NCBI GenBank assembly: GCA_016758965.1
Contig: JAEPRB010000237.1
Coordinates: 1 to 60,521 of the forward strand
DNA: 60,521 bases
Direction of reading: 5' to 3'
Source: Circinella minor
Taxonomy: Eukaryota > Mucoromycota > Mucoromycetes > Mucorales > Lichtheimiaceae
A program made the translations under genes and the position numbers. Shown here one piece after another: positions 35,626-47,941 of this stretch (positions are counted from its first letter, which is position 1; each line of letters starts with the position of its first letter). The notes below the pieces were generated by a model. It had not been told where the DNA came from and ran no database searches. It saw only the letters and a program-made list of their open reading frames with translations.

Positions 35626-37117
35626 ATGACAAGTTATTCTGAAGCAACATTAGAAGCAAGTCAAGATATTATTTGGGATTGTCCTAATTGTGGTAGTGAC
35701 GATGCTGATTTTCGTCGACATGGTGTTCTTGCAGGAAAAGCGTATGTCGATTATAAATAATAATCTTGTCTTTTTTTTATACGCGTTAAATTAAATTACT
35801 AATTTTTCTTTAAAAAAAAATATATTTAGTATTTGTAAAAAATGCAAACATAGTTGGAAATGGCAAAAACCTAAAAATACTTTTCAAGTAACCAATAATA
35901 CGAAAACATCCGTTGAAAAAATTAAAAAGAGCAAAGGCAAAGAACCCATGCGCTCATTATTCAGTAATGAATCTACAGAAAATCAAAACAATAGTGAAGA
36001 AGAAGAAGAAGAAGATACCAATCATAGTCCTAGTGGATTTGTGGATCGTCGACTTGATAAAGTTTTTTCAAAAACTGAAGAAAGAATCAAAGCATTAAAA
36101 TTATTAAAACAATCTACCATCGGTTTAGCTCAAGAAGAAGATGAAGAAGATGAAGAAGAAGAAGAAGAAAGTACTAGTTTATTAACATCATGGCCCAAAA
36201 AAGTATTAAAACCAAAAAATATGAAACAAGCAATTGACAATGATGCAGAACAATATCAAGCATCCTCTGGATCAGAGTTTGAACCCGATTTTAATGATAG
36301 TGATGCTCCTGAAGAAGAGGATGCTCCTGAAGAAGAGGGAACGAATGAACAAAAAAAGCAACCCTCATCAACAAAAAATAAACGACCATTGGAAAAAATG
36401 CGTGATGAATCTGATAACGAGAGTGTCTTTTCAGACATGGAAGACTTTTATGAAGAACCCAAATCAAAAAAATCTAAAAATCATAAAAAAAATAAAAAAG
36501 CTATTTATAAACCAAGACCTGGCAATCGTAAAAGTCCTTGGATGCTTTTTAATGCCGAATACCGTCATAAAATTGTAGAAGAAAATGAAGAATTAAGTGG
36601 TCCAGAAATTCAACAAAGGTTATCAGAAATATACCATAATCTTCCAGAGGTAAAACAAAACTTTTTTTTTTCAAATGACGATTTATTATAGGATAGAAAT
36701 AGAATTCACTTACTAACGTAAAACATTTAGACTGAACGAGAACGTTATAAAAAAGAATCTGAAGAATTTCGTAAAGAAATCAATGAACAACGACATGTAC
36801 GAGAACGGAATCAAAAATTACCTGGAAATAGTTATATTCAATATACAAGATTTATTTCACCACAAATCAAACTTGAACATCCTGGTATTAAAATGCAAGA
36901 TCGTAATGCTCTTATTGCTCAAGGATGGAAAGAATTAGGAAAAGAAGGACAACAAAGATTTGTTGATGAAGCCAAAGAATTAATGGAAAAATTTAAGAAA
37001 GAGAATCCTGAATATTATAAAGCACATATGCAACGTTCTAATGCTCGAAGAAGAGCAACGGATGAAAAAAAGAAATTGGGAATGAAAAGATTACTTAGAA
37101 AGAACAAAGATAATTAG
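35626..37117 (+). CDS. Zinc-ribbon protein with two HMG boxes
   Basis: Three exons, 35626-35741, 35830-36649 and 36731-37117, give 440 residues. Residues 19-44 make a C4 zinc ribbon (Cys19, 22, 41, 44; C-P-N-C-G then C-K-K-C). A long Glu/Asp/Ser and Lys-rich linker follows (about 65-275). HMG box 1 lies at about 282-345 (K-S-P-W-M-L-F-N-A-E-Y-R, L-S-E-I-Y-H-N-L-P) and HMG box 2 at about 355-425 (N-S-Y-I-Q-Y-T-R-F, Q-G-W-K-E-L-G-K-E-G-Q-Q-R-F). A basic C-terminus ends the protein. Probably a nuclear, non-sequence-specific DNA-binding or chromatin protein. The ribbon resembles transcription-factor or transposase zinc ribbons; the combination is one I cannot assign to a named family. Confidence 0.88.
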
Positions 37118-38289
37118 TTTTTTTTTTTTCGATTCTTTAAATAATTGCTAATAATAGTAATAATAACAATAATAATAATAATACTTTTTACTGCCTGAAC
37201 AATTACAAACATATAGAAACAAATAACTTTTTTATATCGTTATTATTATAATATTCACAAGTTAACATACTAATTTATAATTCAAACTTTTTTTTTTCTT
37301 TTTTTATAATTATAATACGGATGTGTATTTATTGTTTGGATGAAAAGCTCATCACTGTACGTTATAACGTAGCAATATACGGTACAATCTCATATTTATT
37401 GATGTCTATCTTCATATACTTATGGATTATATTTGAGACGATCTGCATACATATATATTCGCTTCGTTACACTATAATTATGCATGAAGACATATTGAAT
37501 GTTATCCTTACAAGGTTTCACTACGGTATAATTTTTATTACATAGTGTTACTAGGCACCATTATTATTAATTAAAGGTTTCCTATTTACGGATATGGGAA
37601 AAAATTATGCCGGACTGGGAATAAAATGGTGGTTTTTTTTGACAGTTAAAGCAAAAAAAAAATTGTCTTAACTTTAAACTTTTTGAATTACTACGTCTGT
37701 AATAAACTATTTATTGGGGATTAACCATTTATGCATGTTATACATATATGTAATGTATTCAGAGAGGAAAAACTTTACTTGACAACAACAACAACAACAA
37801 CAATAAAAAAAACCACATGTTAAAAATATTATGCATTGTTCTAGAATGTTGGTGTTACTTTATGCATCGAATTATAAATCTTCTTTTACTAATATAAAGG
37901 TAACTTTAAAAAAATAAAATAAAACGAATGAGTTATAAAGAGCGAGAGAAGGGAAAAAGTTCTTTCTTTTTACAGGTTAAATTCAAATATAAGTAATAAT
38001 ATAAAAAATTCAACACAGCGGAAAAGTTTAATTCGGTTAAATTCATCCCGAACCATAAATAAAAAAAAAGAAAGAGAGAGGCGCAAAAAATAAACCCCAT
38101 CATAAGAAAACATTATTTTATATGTAAAAAAAAAGACTACGTTCTTCGAAAAAAAAAAAAAAAGTCATAACAAAAAAGGTTTTCTTTTTATTTCCCCTGC
38201 TTTCTTAACTTTCTTTTCCTCTTTTTTTATTTGCCCTATTTAACTATCCTTTCCTCTTTTTTCCCATTATACATATATCTTTGTAAATA
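37118..38289. other. Intergenic region
   Basis: AT-rich spacer of 1.17 kb between two plus-strand genes with short ATA and CAA repeats (about 37150-37180 and 37783-37803). The open frame at 37321-37545 has no family resemblance and no clear promoter or splice support. The pyrimidine-rich run at about 38180-38262 probably belongs to the IML2 promoter. Confidence 0.4.
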
Positions 38290-40686
38290 ATGCCACAGTG
38301 GATAGGGTTTCATTCTTTAAAAGAAGATAAACCTACTCCAAAACAACTTAAAAATTTAGTTGGAGGAATTCATAATAAAGGGTCGTCTTCTTCGTTACCA
38401 CTAGCAACAACCAACAATGACAACACGCATCATGACAACAATAGAAGTAATGGCCGAGCCTCGCCATCACCATCGTTACGATCATTATCACGATTAAACT
38501 TAAAGTCATTCCATGCCTCATCCCATGATAAAGAAAATGTTGAAGATACGCGTATGATAGAAGATATTTTACAAGTACGTCGAGCTTTGGATTATTTCTT
38601 AGATTCACATATTAAAGAAGCTGAAGAAATACTTGTCCCGAAACACAAAACAAGCATGTATTATTCTCTTGGGTATGGTTTTATCTTGTTTTTAAAGAGC
38701 GCTATGACATTTGAACAAACGGATGTCGAAAAGACGATGCATGCCTTGAAACATACTATTCAACTAGCCAGTGCTCAACAAAAAAAGGGTGTTGGGTTCT
38801 TGGATAATATTACTACTTGGGTCAAAGGAAATCAAATTCAACAATTAAAAGCAATGTCGAGAATTCAACGTCATGCTGTAAGTAGTATATCCCATTTATT
38901 GAGTAATTCAATTCATTCAATGATGACATCTATTTTGGTGAAGAACAAGTGTATAAAAAGGATAAAAAGGATTGAAAGTGGTGGGGGCAGGGAGGTTGAT
39001 ATACTGCGGGGAACCGGGGGAGGAATACTATAATCATTGTGTGTTTTCAAGGGTTAAAAATAAAAATAAAAATATCTTCTAGGAACTCGTTTATGCAGAA
39101 GCTTATTTATTAAAAGCATTACTCAGTATTGTTTATGATGAAAGTATTGTTGCATTCCTACGTGAAGGACTTAATATTCGTAACAGTTACAATACTTACC
39201 GTAATTTGGAAAAATACATTGAATTTGTAAAAGAAGAAGCTGCTGCGGGAAAAGATATCACGGGTTATGAATTAGATGATCATTTTACTTCTGGTGTGGC
39301 TTTGGGCGTTGGATGTTTCAATATTGTCCTTTCATTACTTCCTGCAACAGTTGTCAAGGTAGCTGAACTGTTTGGATTTAGTAGTGATATCGATTATGGT
39401 TTACAAGTCCTTGAATCTATTGGTGATTGGCAAGACTATCGTGGTCCTAATAAACAAACTTCTTTACCACCCCTACAAGGACCTGATGAAGGTTTACGAA
39501 GACAATTATGTGACATGGTATTACTCATGTACAATATTGTTCTTTCTAAAATGATACCTTTACCTAATGTGGATGAAGCCCTTGCCGAACATATTTTACA
39601 ATATAATTTAGAATTATATCCTTCTGGTGTTTTCTTTTTATACTTTTATGGTAGACTGCTGGCCAGTCAAAGTCAAATTGAAAAATCCAAGGAACAATAT
39701 CAAAAAGCAATTGATACACAACATGATTGGAAACAATTACAACATATTTGTTATTGGGAATTGGGTGTTATTAGTTTTGTTCAAAAAGATTGGCAAAAGG
39801 CTTATGAAATATATGATAAATTAAGCAAGGAAAGTAATTGGTCCAAGGCGGTGTATATGTATCTCAAGGCCGTTGCTTTGTATAAATTAAATAACAAGGA
39901 TAAACGAGCGCATGAATTAATGAAAGGTGTTACTGGTGCAAAGCAAAAAATTGCTGGAAAATCAATTCCTATGGAGGTAAACGCTACATAATAATAATAA
40001 TAATAATAATAATATTTTAACTTTTTTGAACCGTTTCTTTAATACATACGTAGAAATTCGTTTCACGTAAATCCAGGAAATTTATTGAACAAAAGGATTA
40101 TTTGATTTTACCTGACTTGGAAATCTTAAATGCATTTACTGCATTTGACTTTATGCCAATATCTATTTTGAAAGATAATTTTGATTTGATTAATCAAGAA
40201 TTGGACACCCTTAATAATACTAATCAAAAACATATGTATTATTATGATGATCTTTGTACTGTTCATTACTTACGAGCTCAAGTACTTCGGTTATTATTAG
40301 AAAAACAACCTAATTGCGATGTAGACAAATTACGTGAAACACATCAAATATCAGTGAATACTGTATTGGAGAATGCCAACAAAATTGAATTAGATCATTA
40401 TGTTTATTATTTTACAAGATATGAAAAAGCAAAATTACTTATTTATGATCATGATTATGATGGAGCAGAAGCCGAGATTCAGTATATTTTACGGTCAGCC
40501 GAAAAGGGACAGTACAACATTGGCTCGGGACCACATGCTAAAAACAAATATAGCTTGGAAAATGCTTTGGTATTCAAATGTCATAATTGTGATGGGAAAA
40601 TAAAATCATTAAAAAAATCCCCCCCATTATCACCAACATCATCCAAGAATACTACATCAACCTCTCACAAAGAAGTAGAAGAATAA
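38290..40686 (+). CDS. IML2: IML2/TTC39-family tetratricopeptide protein
   Basis: Three exons, 38290-38877, 39083-39976 and 40054-40686, give 704 residues. After a Ser/Asn-rich N-terminus, recognisable blocks are A-L-D-Y-F-L-D-S-H-I-K-E-A-E, H-F-T-S-G-V-A-L-G-V-G-C-F-N-I-V-L-S-L-L-P and L-L-G-F-like A-E-L-F-G-F-S-S-D. L-Y-P-S-G-V-F-F-L-Y-F-Y-G-R-L and C-Y-W-E-L-G then lie in TPR helices. This order is that of fungal Iml2 and animal TTC39. Yeast Iml2 is implicated in clearing inclusion bodies with lipid droplets; the role here is inferred. The C-terminus holds C-H-N-C and ends in a low-complexity Ser/Thr/Lys tail. Confidence 0.9.
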
Positions 40687-41395
40687 TATTAAACAATTAT
40701 TTTATTTTTTATTTTTATTTTTACCCAAGGTAACAACCCACCTTACAAGCCAACCTTCTCTCTTATATATATCTCATCCTTCTCTTCTTTCTCTTTTTTT
40801 TTTAAAAAAAAAAAAATAATAATAATAATTTCTTTTACACATAATCACTACTGTAATTTATTTTATAAGTAAACTTCTAATTATAAATTTTTTTAAGATA
40901 CACCTTGTATAACTTTGAAAAAAAATCTATCTCTATTTTTACTAAATTGAGTTGTATACAAAGATTACCAAAAAAAGAGAAAAAAAATGTCACTTTTTTA
41001 TAACCCAGGTAAAATAATATTCGCCGATTTAAATTTTTAATAGCAAAATGGGGGAGAGATCGTCGTTCTCTATTGGATAAACTTAAGAAATCGTAGTACA
41101 AAAAGTTTAAAGAAGGCATTGAAACGGTGTCCAGACTTTAAAGGCCCTTCTCCTTTTTGCAGTATTAGGGAGGTACAACATATAATAATATTATTATTAT
41201 ATATATATATATATATACACACTCACACAGTTATACACAAACAAAACCATAATAAAAATATAAAATGGTTATTAAAAGATTATCATAAATATTTTCATAA
41301 TAAACAAAAAAAGGAAATAAACTTTTCTCTCTCTTTTTCTCTTTCTCTCTTTTTTTTTTTCTTGTTCCTTTTTTTTTTTTTTTTGTTTGTTCATA
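40687..41395. other. Intergenic region
   Basis: Polyadenylation region of IML2 and promoter of the next gene. It contains a TA/CA repeat at about 41198-41224 and a pyrimidine-rich run at about 41325-41385 immediately before the next start codon. No gene seen. Confidence 0.4.
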
Positions 41396-43474
41396 ATGCT
41401 TGAATCTTTTTCAACATCAAGTATATTACCATTACGTTTAATATCTTCAATGTATAATAGTCATCGTGGTGATATTAAAATACGTTTATTACGAATATGT
41501 AATATTATTAGTCCACGAAGACGTTTATTATTATTTTGTATTATATTTTTTATTTTTATTATTGGTCTTTTACAACCCAAATATAATGCTTTGGACCATT
41601 TTTATTCTCTTATGGATTTTGAATCAGAAATAGACATGCCAAGTTGGTCTTTACAACTACAAAAAGAACAAGAACAAAATAGACATTCTTTATATACTCC
41701 AAGCATGTTTATTACTGAAAATTTGGAACAAAATCATTATATTCCCATAACAGCCATAGTGGATCGTGTTACTAAAGATGAACAAGCTGTTTATCATTCT
41801 GTTCAACATTTATTAAAATATCCATTTATTAAAGAAATTTATATTAATAATAACAAGTTTTCGCGTAGACCGCTTTCTATGGAGGTAAAATAATAATAAC
41901 TTCTTTATATATTACATAGATATTAATGATTATTGATTTTTTTATATATACAAAAAAGTTATTTCAAGATCTTAATTTTAATCGTACAAAACATGACCAT
42001 ATTCAATTGTATATAATTCAACAAGAATCATCATCATTACCATCCTCATCATCATCATCATCATCAATACTATCTACTAAAGAATATGATATTTCAATGA
42101 CACGATTTACAACTTGTATGAAAGCAACCTATAGTCATTGTTATTTTCAAGATGATTTAGGATTAAATTTATATATGGATACTCAATATACCAATTTTCT
42201 TCAAACACCTCATCTTATCCACGCTAATGCACGACCTGCAACATTTATTGATCATCAAAAGTGGCGTTTTAAACATGGAAATGGTAAAACTTTTATCTTA
42301 CTTTTTTTTTCTCATACGTTTTGTTACACAACATTTATCAAAAATAGTAAAAACTAATCTTCCCTTCCCCCAATTTAGATTTACATGTTGGTTATGCACA
42401 ATTTCGTTATGGTACTATTGTTCAAAAGTCATTAATAGAATCATTTGTTTCAACAGTAATAACATCCTATGAAGAACAACAAGAACAACATTTAGATCAT
42501 CATGCAGATATTAATTTCATTATTTGGTCTAATCAATATCCTTGGTTACTTTCAAATCCTCTTTTAACCACTGGTAAAAATGAATTTAATATAAATAATA
42601 ATAATGGTGATGATGATGATTCTATTGATCCAATTAATAATCGAAAATATGTATATCGATATATGGTAAAATACACACATACAAGATATTCGTATTGGAA
42701 TTCATAGTTTTTCAAATTGTTTTAATCATTTTTTTATATATGCATATATTTATGATATAATAGTATGAAGCATTACAAGGATTAGAAAAACGATTATCTG
42801 AACAATCACATGAAGCAGCCAATCCACCATTAAAAGAACGTCATGTACGAACCTCTTGTGCAAATGATCATTGTTTATTTACAACAAATATTAATCCATT
42901 CGATCCAGAAGAAATACAAAATCAACGTGAATTTACTATACCTAATGTAACAAGTATTCAAGATTGGGAATCTTCTTTTATTGGAAAAATACCTTCGACA
43001 GAAATGTGGCAACGAGGAGCTTATCATTATGCAGTGGATAATAATCCTTATACATGTTGGAATTCTTTTTTACGTAAGTCTTTTTATTAGAAAAGAAAAA
43101 AAAAAGTTTTTTAACAGTAGAATTATATAATAATAGATCCACGAAAAGGAGATTATTTTGGATTAAATATGGTGGGTACTATTCCAGCAAAAAGAATATT
43201 AGTTCATTTACAAAGACCTATTATGGATTATAATTTTGAAGAAGAAAAAGAACAAGGTGCATTTTTTAAAATTTCTGTATCAGAAAAAAAGGATCAATGG
43301 ATTGATTGTCGAGTAGAAAGAATGAAAGAAATGGAAACATCCAAAAGAATTGCATTACGTTTACAAGATTGTTCAAATATTAAAGCATGGAATGCTATAA
43401 GACTTGAATTTAAAAAAGATTTATTAGAACCTATTCAAATTTGTGGTATTCATATAGATAATATGATTGTTTAA
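41396..43474 (+). CDS. Type II membrane glycosyltransferase-like protein
   Basis: Five exons, 41396-41884, 41959-42283, 42379-42665, 42764-43073 and 43137-43474, give 582 residues. A short basic cytosolic part (R-G-D-I-K-I-R-L-L-R, S-P-R-R-R) precedes one membrane segment at about residues 42-60 (L-L-L-F-C-I-I-F-F-I-F-I-I-G-L-L), the layout of Golgi type II enzymes. The middle part resembles a GT-A domain (I-T-A-I-V-D-R-V-T-K-D-E-Q, I-K-E-I-Y-I-N-N, C-Y-F-Q-D-D). The C-terminal part (N-P-Y-T-C-W-N-S-F, G-D-Y-F-G-L-N) resembles a galactose-binding-like beta-sandwich. The enzymatic reaction cannot be named, and the catalytic D-x-D is not certain. An Asn-, Ser- and Gln-rich insert lies within. 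Confidence 0.75.
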
Positions 43475-43864
43475 AACATCCCTTCCCTCTCTCTCTCCTT
43501 CCTTATACAATTACTCCCTAAATAATTAATTTCTATAATCAAAACCTCATTTAATAACAACTTTTTTTTTTCTTTTCAAAAAATAAAAAATAGTTAACGT
43601 ATTTATAAAAAAGTATATAAATTTCTAATAGGAAAAGAAAGGAGAGGACACGGTAAAGGTTAAAAAATTATTCTACTTTTTTTAATTTTTGTTGTGAAAG
43701 GGGTTTAGGGGGGGAGGAGGGAGTTGTTGTGTATGCGGGTAAAAGAAAAGGATGTAGGAAAGAAAGGGTTCACATAATTATAATAATGATAATAATAATA
43801 ATGGATAAATATAAAATAGAATGTGAAATGGGGAAATAATAATTATAATAACTTTTTTTTTTGT
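43475..43864. other. Convergent 3' intergenic region
   Basis: Separates the stop codons of the glycosyltransferase-like and ArfGAP genes. It contains a G-rich run (about 43701-43731) and an ATA repeat. No gene seen. Confidence 0.4.
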
Positions 43865-45649
43865 TTACCATCCACCCCATTCATCATCTGAATCATCCTT
43901 TTGTTTTGCTTTTGTAGCTTCTCTCAAAGGTGTACGAGAACGTACAGAAGATGTAGATTTAGATTGTTGTGTATTATTTCCATTTAATCCACCATAAGAA
44001 GAAGGTGATACACTACGTGAACTTACAGGACTTGAATTTTGTTGTTGTTGAAGTGAAGAAATAGTCGAATTAAAAAAATCACCTTCATTTTGTGAAAAAG
44101 ATTGATTATTTGTAGATTGAGGTCGGGTATCAAAAGTATTCGTATAAAGATCTTGAGTCTAAATGATAAATGATAAAATATTAAATATTAATAAATATAT
44201 ATACATATATACTATTACAATTCTTCTACAAAAAAAAAATCCTAAAAAAAATTAGCTACCTTTTTACTGAACGTATTAACATATTCACTCACGTTATTTC
44301 TCAAATTTGGATCATTTAATTGTTCATTGGCATATCTACTAAATTGTCCAGCTTGTTGAGCAGCAACACGTGCTCCACTAGCTGCTACTTTACCCAATTC
44401 TTCCATACCATACGATAAAAATGACCATCCCTTATTAATAGCTTGCATAGGATCATTGATAATATCATTTAAATCAGGTGAATCATTTTTACGAGATTGA
44501 TTCTCGACTAAATATATATATATATATATAAAAGATAAGTTTTCATTATATATATATATACAAGTTACACACATACACATACACAGACGCACAGACAAAA
44601 GAAAACTTACATGCAGGATTTCCAAATCCAGTAAATTTACCACCTTGACTAGGTGGTAAATGACTATTACAAAAAAAAATAAAAATTTGTTTAAAATGAA
44701 ATAGATATAGCAATTATGTAATAATAATAATAACTTACTCAGGTCTAGTTTCATTTGCATTACCCAAAGATGCAAAATAAGCTTCATTTTTTGCCTTATC
44801 ACTTGACATTGTATTACTATTATTACTATTAAAACTTGATGGAGATCCACTACCTCTTCCTCCTCCTGTACTTAATCCTCCAGAAGATGTTGATCCAAAT
44901 CCATTCGGTCGACTATTACCCAAAGATGTATTTAATGATTGACTTGATCCTGAAGTGATGGGTCGTTTAATAGATGAAGTAGCATGAGGTGATGGAGTCC
45001 AACTACGTCCTTCTGCTTCTGCTGATAACTAAAAAAAAAAAAATTATATTTAATTCAAATTTTTGTATAATAAATTCGCCGCTTTAAGTTATTATTACCT
45101 TGTCACGATAAAGTGCAGCACATTGAGAATTATATTTATCTTGCATATTCATATTTGAATTATAATCTGGTTGAGACTCAAAAAATGCTTTGGCTTTACC
45201 ATTACCACCAAGCTAAAAAAGAATAAATATATAAATAAAAATAATATAATATAATATAATAAATAAATAAAAAAAATGTCTTGTTTATAACATGTTCTTC
45301 TTCTTTATATATAAATATACCTCCATCTTTTTCAATTGATCGTCAAACCATTTATCCATACTAATTGAACGAACAAAACTATATGTATATTAAAAAGAAA
45401 AAAAGAGAGAGAGAGAGAATTGTCAATGATTCATTATGCTTTGTTTATATAAAAATATAAAAGTAAAGAGAAAAAAAAATACCTAATATGTACACCAAAT
45501 GAACGATGAATTCCTGAACAATCCAAACATATAAAGATACCATAAGAAACACTAGCCCATTGTGGATTAGGTGCTCCACAATCAAAACAGGTACGATTTT
45601 CTCCTCGTCTTTGAATCTCGTATAGTTTTTGTTTATATTCTGCAGCCAT
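43865..45649 (-). CDS. GCS1: ArfGAP1/Gcs1-type Arf GTPase-activating protein
   Basis: Seven exons, 45649-45483, 45378-45321, 45212-45099, 45028-44739, 44663-44611, 44507-44260 and 44158-43865, give 407 residues. The ArfGAP zinc finger is complete: Cys21, 24, 41 and 44 ([17 protein letters not shown]) with the arginine finger at Arg49 ([10 protein letters not shown]) and S-M-D-K-W. Downstream are Ser/Gly/Asn-rich linkers, a predicted amphipathic stretch ([15 protein letters not shown]) like the ALPS curvature sensor, and a C-terminal D-D-E-W-G-G-W motif typical of the family. Role: promotes GTP hydrolysis on Arf1 in COPI coat dynamics at the Golgi. A decayed copy of its 5' end lies at 55395-55783. 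Confidence 0.95.
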
Positions 45650-46819
45650 CTTTTAATAATAGAACAAAAAATAGATAAGTTATAAAATTGTTATTATTGT
45701 TGTTAAGGTACCAAAAAAAAAAAAAATAAAGGAGAAAAAAAAATCAATTCCATCTCTCTTTTTTTTTTCTTGTAAAAAAAAAAAAATGAAAATGAATTGG
45801 CATTATCATTATTATTATCATTTACCCCTTATGTAAATTGCGTCAATTAAAATAAATTATAAAAGAAAAAAGATGTTGTTTATAAGGAGATGAAGTACAC
45901 CACCAAAAAAATATATATATATACTGTAACGGGTATAAGTACTCAAAAAAAAAATTAGAATCTACAGCCAATAAAAAAATTAGCTGGGTTATTGGTTTTA
46001 AGTAAACCATGCGTTACCTAATATGGATCAGTTGCTTTAATTGGAAAATTTATTAAAAAAAACATATTTCTAATGTTAGGCCCCAGTAGGTAGCGCTACC
46101 TGTTGTAATACGCATTGTAAAGTACTAAAAAGAAGTTTATTATGATTTAGAATCAAATATGATAATAGTAGATACAAGAGATCAAGTCGTCATTTGTAAT
46201 AACAATTCTTTTTATTCAAATTGCAAGTTGTTAAAGCAACAATAATTAATAAAGTTAATTCCATCGTTTTATTGATAAGGTTCCAAAGTTGAAAGAGTGT
46301 TTTATATCCAGATAGCTAGTGATTATGGAAAAGAAGCTGCATATATTTATTCGGTTAATGTTATTACGTATGTCATCCAATTGCAGCATTTGCATAAAGT
46401 AATCAAAATAAACCACGTATTAGTCTATTATATGGACAGTGTTTTTATAAATGGTTACTGGATAGTAGTTTTAATTTATTATTAATTTTTATTTATTAGT
46501 ACAATATATTTGTACAACTTGATAACATATATTATGGGAATGATGGAAATCTACTGTATGTTGGTGGTTATCACTGAACTAATAATAATAGTACTTTTAT
46601 TGATGAAATACAGCATTGGAAGTTGAATTTGCCCATCAAAATAAAAATGGGCCAAAATTTTATAGTGAGCCAAAAATCGTGTCAGCTGAGTGAAAACGAG
46701 CCCATATAATTTCAACCTGAGCCAGCCCATATAGTTTTTATTTTTTATCAATAGATAAAAAAAATGCATTATTTTATTTATATTTTAAGAAATAATTATA
46801 ACTATAAACTCCTTTTCCA
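45650..46819. other. Upstream region of ArfGAP and repeat-derived DNA
   Basis: The part near 45650-45740 is the ArfGAP promoter and shows similarity to 55395-55485. A 14-bp perfect palindrome AGGTAGCGCTACCT lies at about 46090. From 46600 a spaced GAGCC word recurs, suggesting a transposon end. The open frame at 46297-46485 is not convincing. Confidence 0.4.
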
Positions 46820-47117
46820 CCAGCTAACCATCGTTCCTAAAAAGTCAACGAGCGCTTGACAATCTTCATGGAAAATATGTTCTGAAAAGCTCTTTTAATG
46901 TAATCACTTAATTTAGTATTAAGTCTTACAGAGGCAGATACTTTGTTAACAATATCTTTACGCTTGGACCATAAAGATTTCTACTGTAAATTGGATTTAA
47001 GAATAGAGAGTATGGTGGAAGGTAAATAACCTTGAAACTACGTTCTGTAACCCAATTCTTGACATCGAAAGAATAAAATATAATATACGTATCAATAATA
47101 AGTGGGATGGGGAACAA
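46820..47117 (-). mobile_element. Remnant of an IS630/Tc1-type transposase, C-terminal part
   Basis: The minus strand reads V-I-Y-L-P-P-Y-S-L-F-L-N-P-I, the classic motif before the last catalytic acidic residue of IS630/Tc1/mariner transposases (consensus L-P-P-Y-S-P-x-L-N-P-I-E). The Glu position is lost by change or frame shift and a conserved C-terminal helix region follows in another frame (S-K-R-K-D-I-V-N-K-V-S). It is a decayed fragment. Confidence 0.65.
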
Positions 47118-47214
47118 ATGTTTATATCACTGAATTGGATTGGAAATAATAACAACAGTACAAATACTTATATTATAAGAGGGAGAGGCAAATGGGATCT
47201 TCAGTACCGTGATG

Positions 47215-47941
47215 TCATGCCGCGAGGGATTTGTTACTTGATTTGTCAATGAGACCATAAAATTTTGAAATAGGAACCACGAAATTATCCCCACCATCAA
47301 CTTGTTCTCCATCAACTTGTTCAGGATCAACATCTTTCATGGTTTTACAATAATTCCAGAAACATCGACTGACTTTTGGTAAGATATTTAAATTCTTTAG
47401 GGTTGTGAAAGTGTGGAGGTCAGAGAGAGAGGATGTAACTGTCATACCACCGATCTCGGTCATGGTGTACAAATCATCATTTTTTTTCAAAAAGGGAAAA
47501 GAAGATATAAAACCCGTTGCTCATAAATGTGAAGCATGCTTCTAGGGTAGAGAAGAGGATGTTGGCAGTTGGATTTTGAAAGATCGAGGGTTAGGTATCA
47601 TTACTTCTACTAGTGGTAGTAGATTTATATATTGTTGTCTCTAATTTCCATTTGTCAATGACGCGCTTTGCTGCAATACCAAGCTTTAATATATCTTTAC
47701 ACGCATTATGCTTTGTTGTAGAGCTATTGCCGACCTTCACTTCATTAAACCCAAGGAAATATCCGTAATCATGCTGTATCAAAGTCGAGATAACAGCATC
47801 AGGCCTGATGTCCGTTGCTTCATCGGATGCCTTGTTAGCCCATCGTACCGCGACATTTTTGTCTTGATCTACAACTACGTATTTCTGATAAAACGGCGTC
47901 ATAATACGTTGCTTGTAATTCGACTTTACCAATTTTTTCAA
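47215..47941 (-). pseudogene. Decayed dispersed-family gene with P-D...E-V-K motif
   Basis: Two frames, 47941-47591 and 47490-47215, are separated by about 100 bp with stops. The first holds R-P-D-A-V-I-S-T followed by G-F-N-E-V-K-V-G and later C-K-D-I-L-K-L-G-I-A-A-K. The spacing of Asp and E-x-K recalls the PD-(D/E)XK nuclease core. The second (Y-T-M-T-E-I-G-G-M-T-V-T-S-S-L-S-D-L) looks like the C-terminal half of the same protein. I infer a relative, at the level of fold and motif, of the intact gene at 49815-52237. Not likely functional. Confidence 0.45.

Noticed and set aside
37321..37545. 74-residue plus-strand frame between two genes
   Set aside because: Hydrophobic AT-rich composition only; no promoter or homology signal visible.
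46090..46104. Perfect palindrome AGGTAGCGCTACCT
   Set aside because: One occurrence, no neighbouring element or gene to give it a role.
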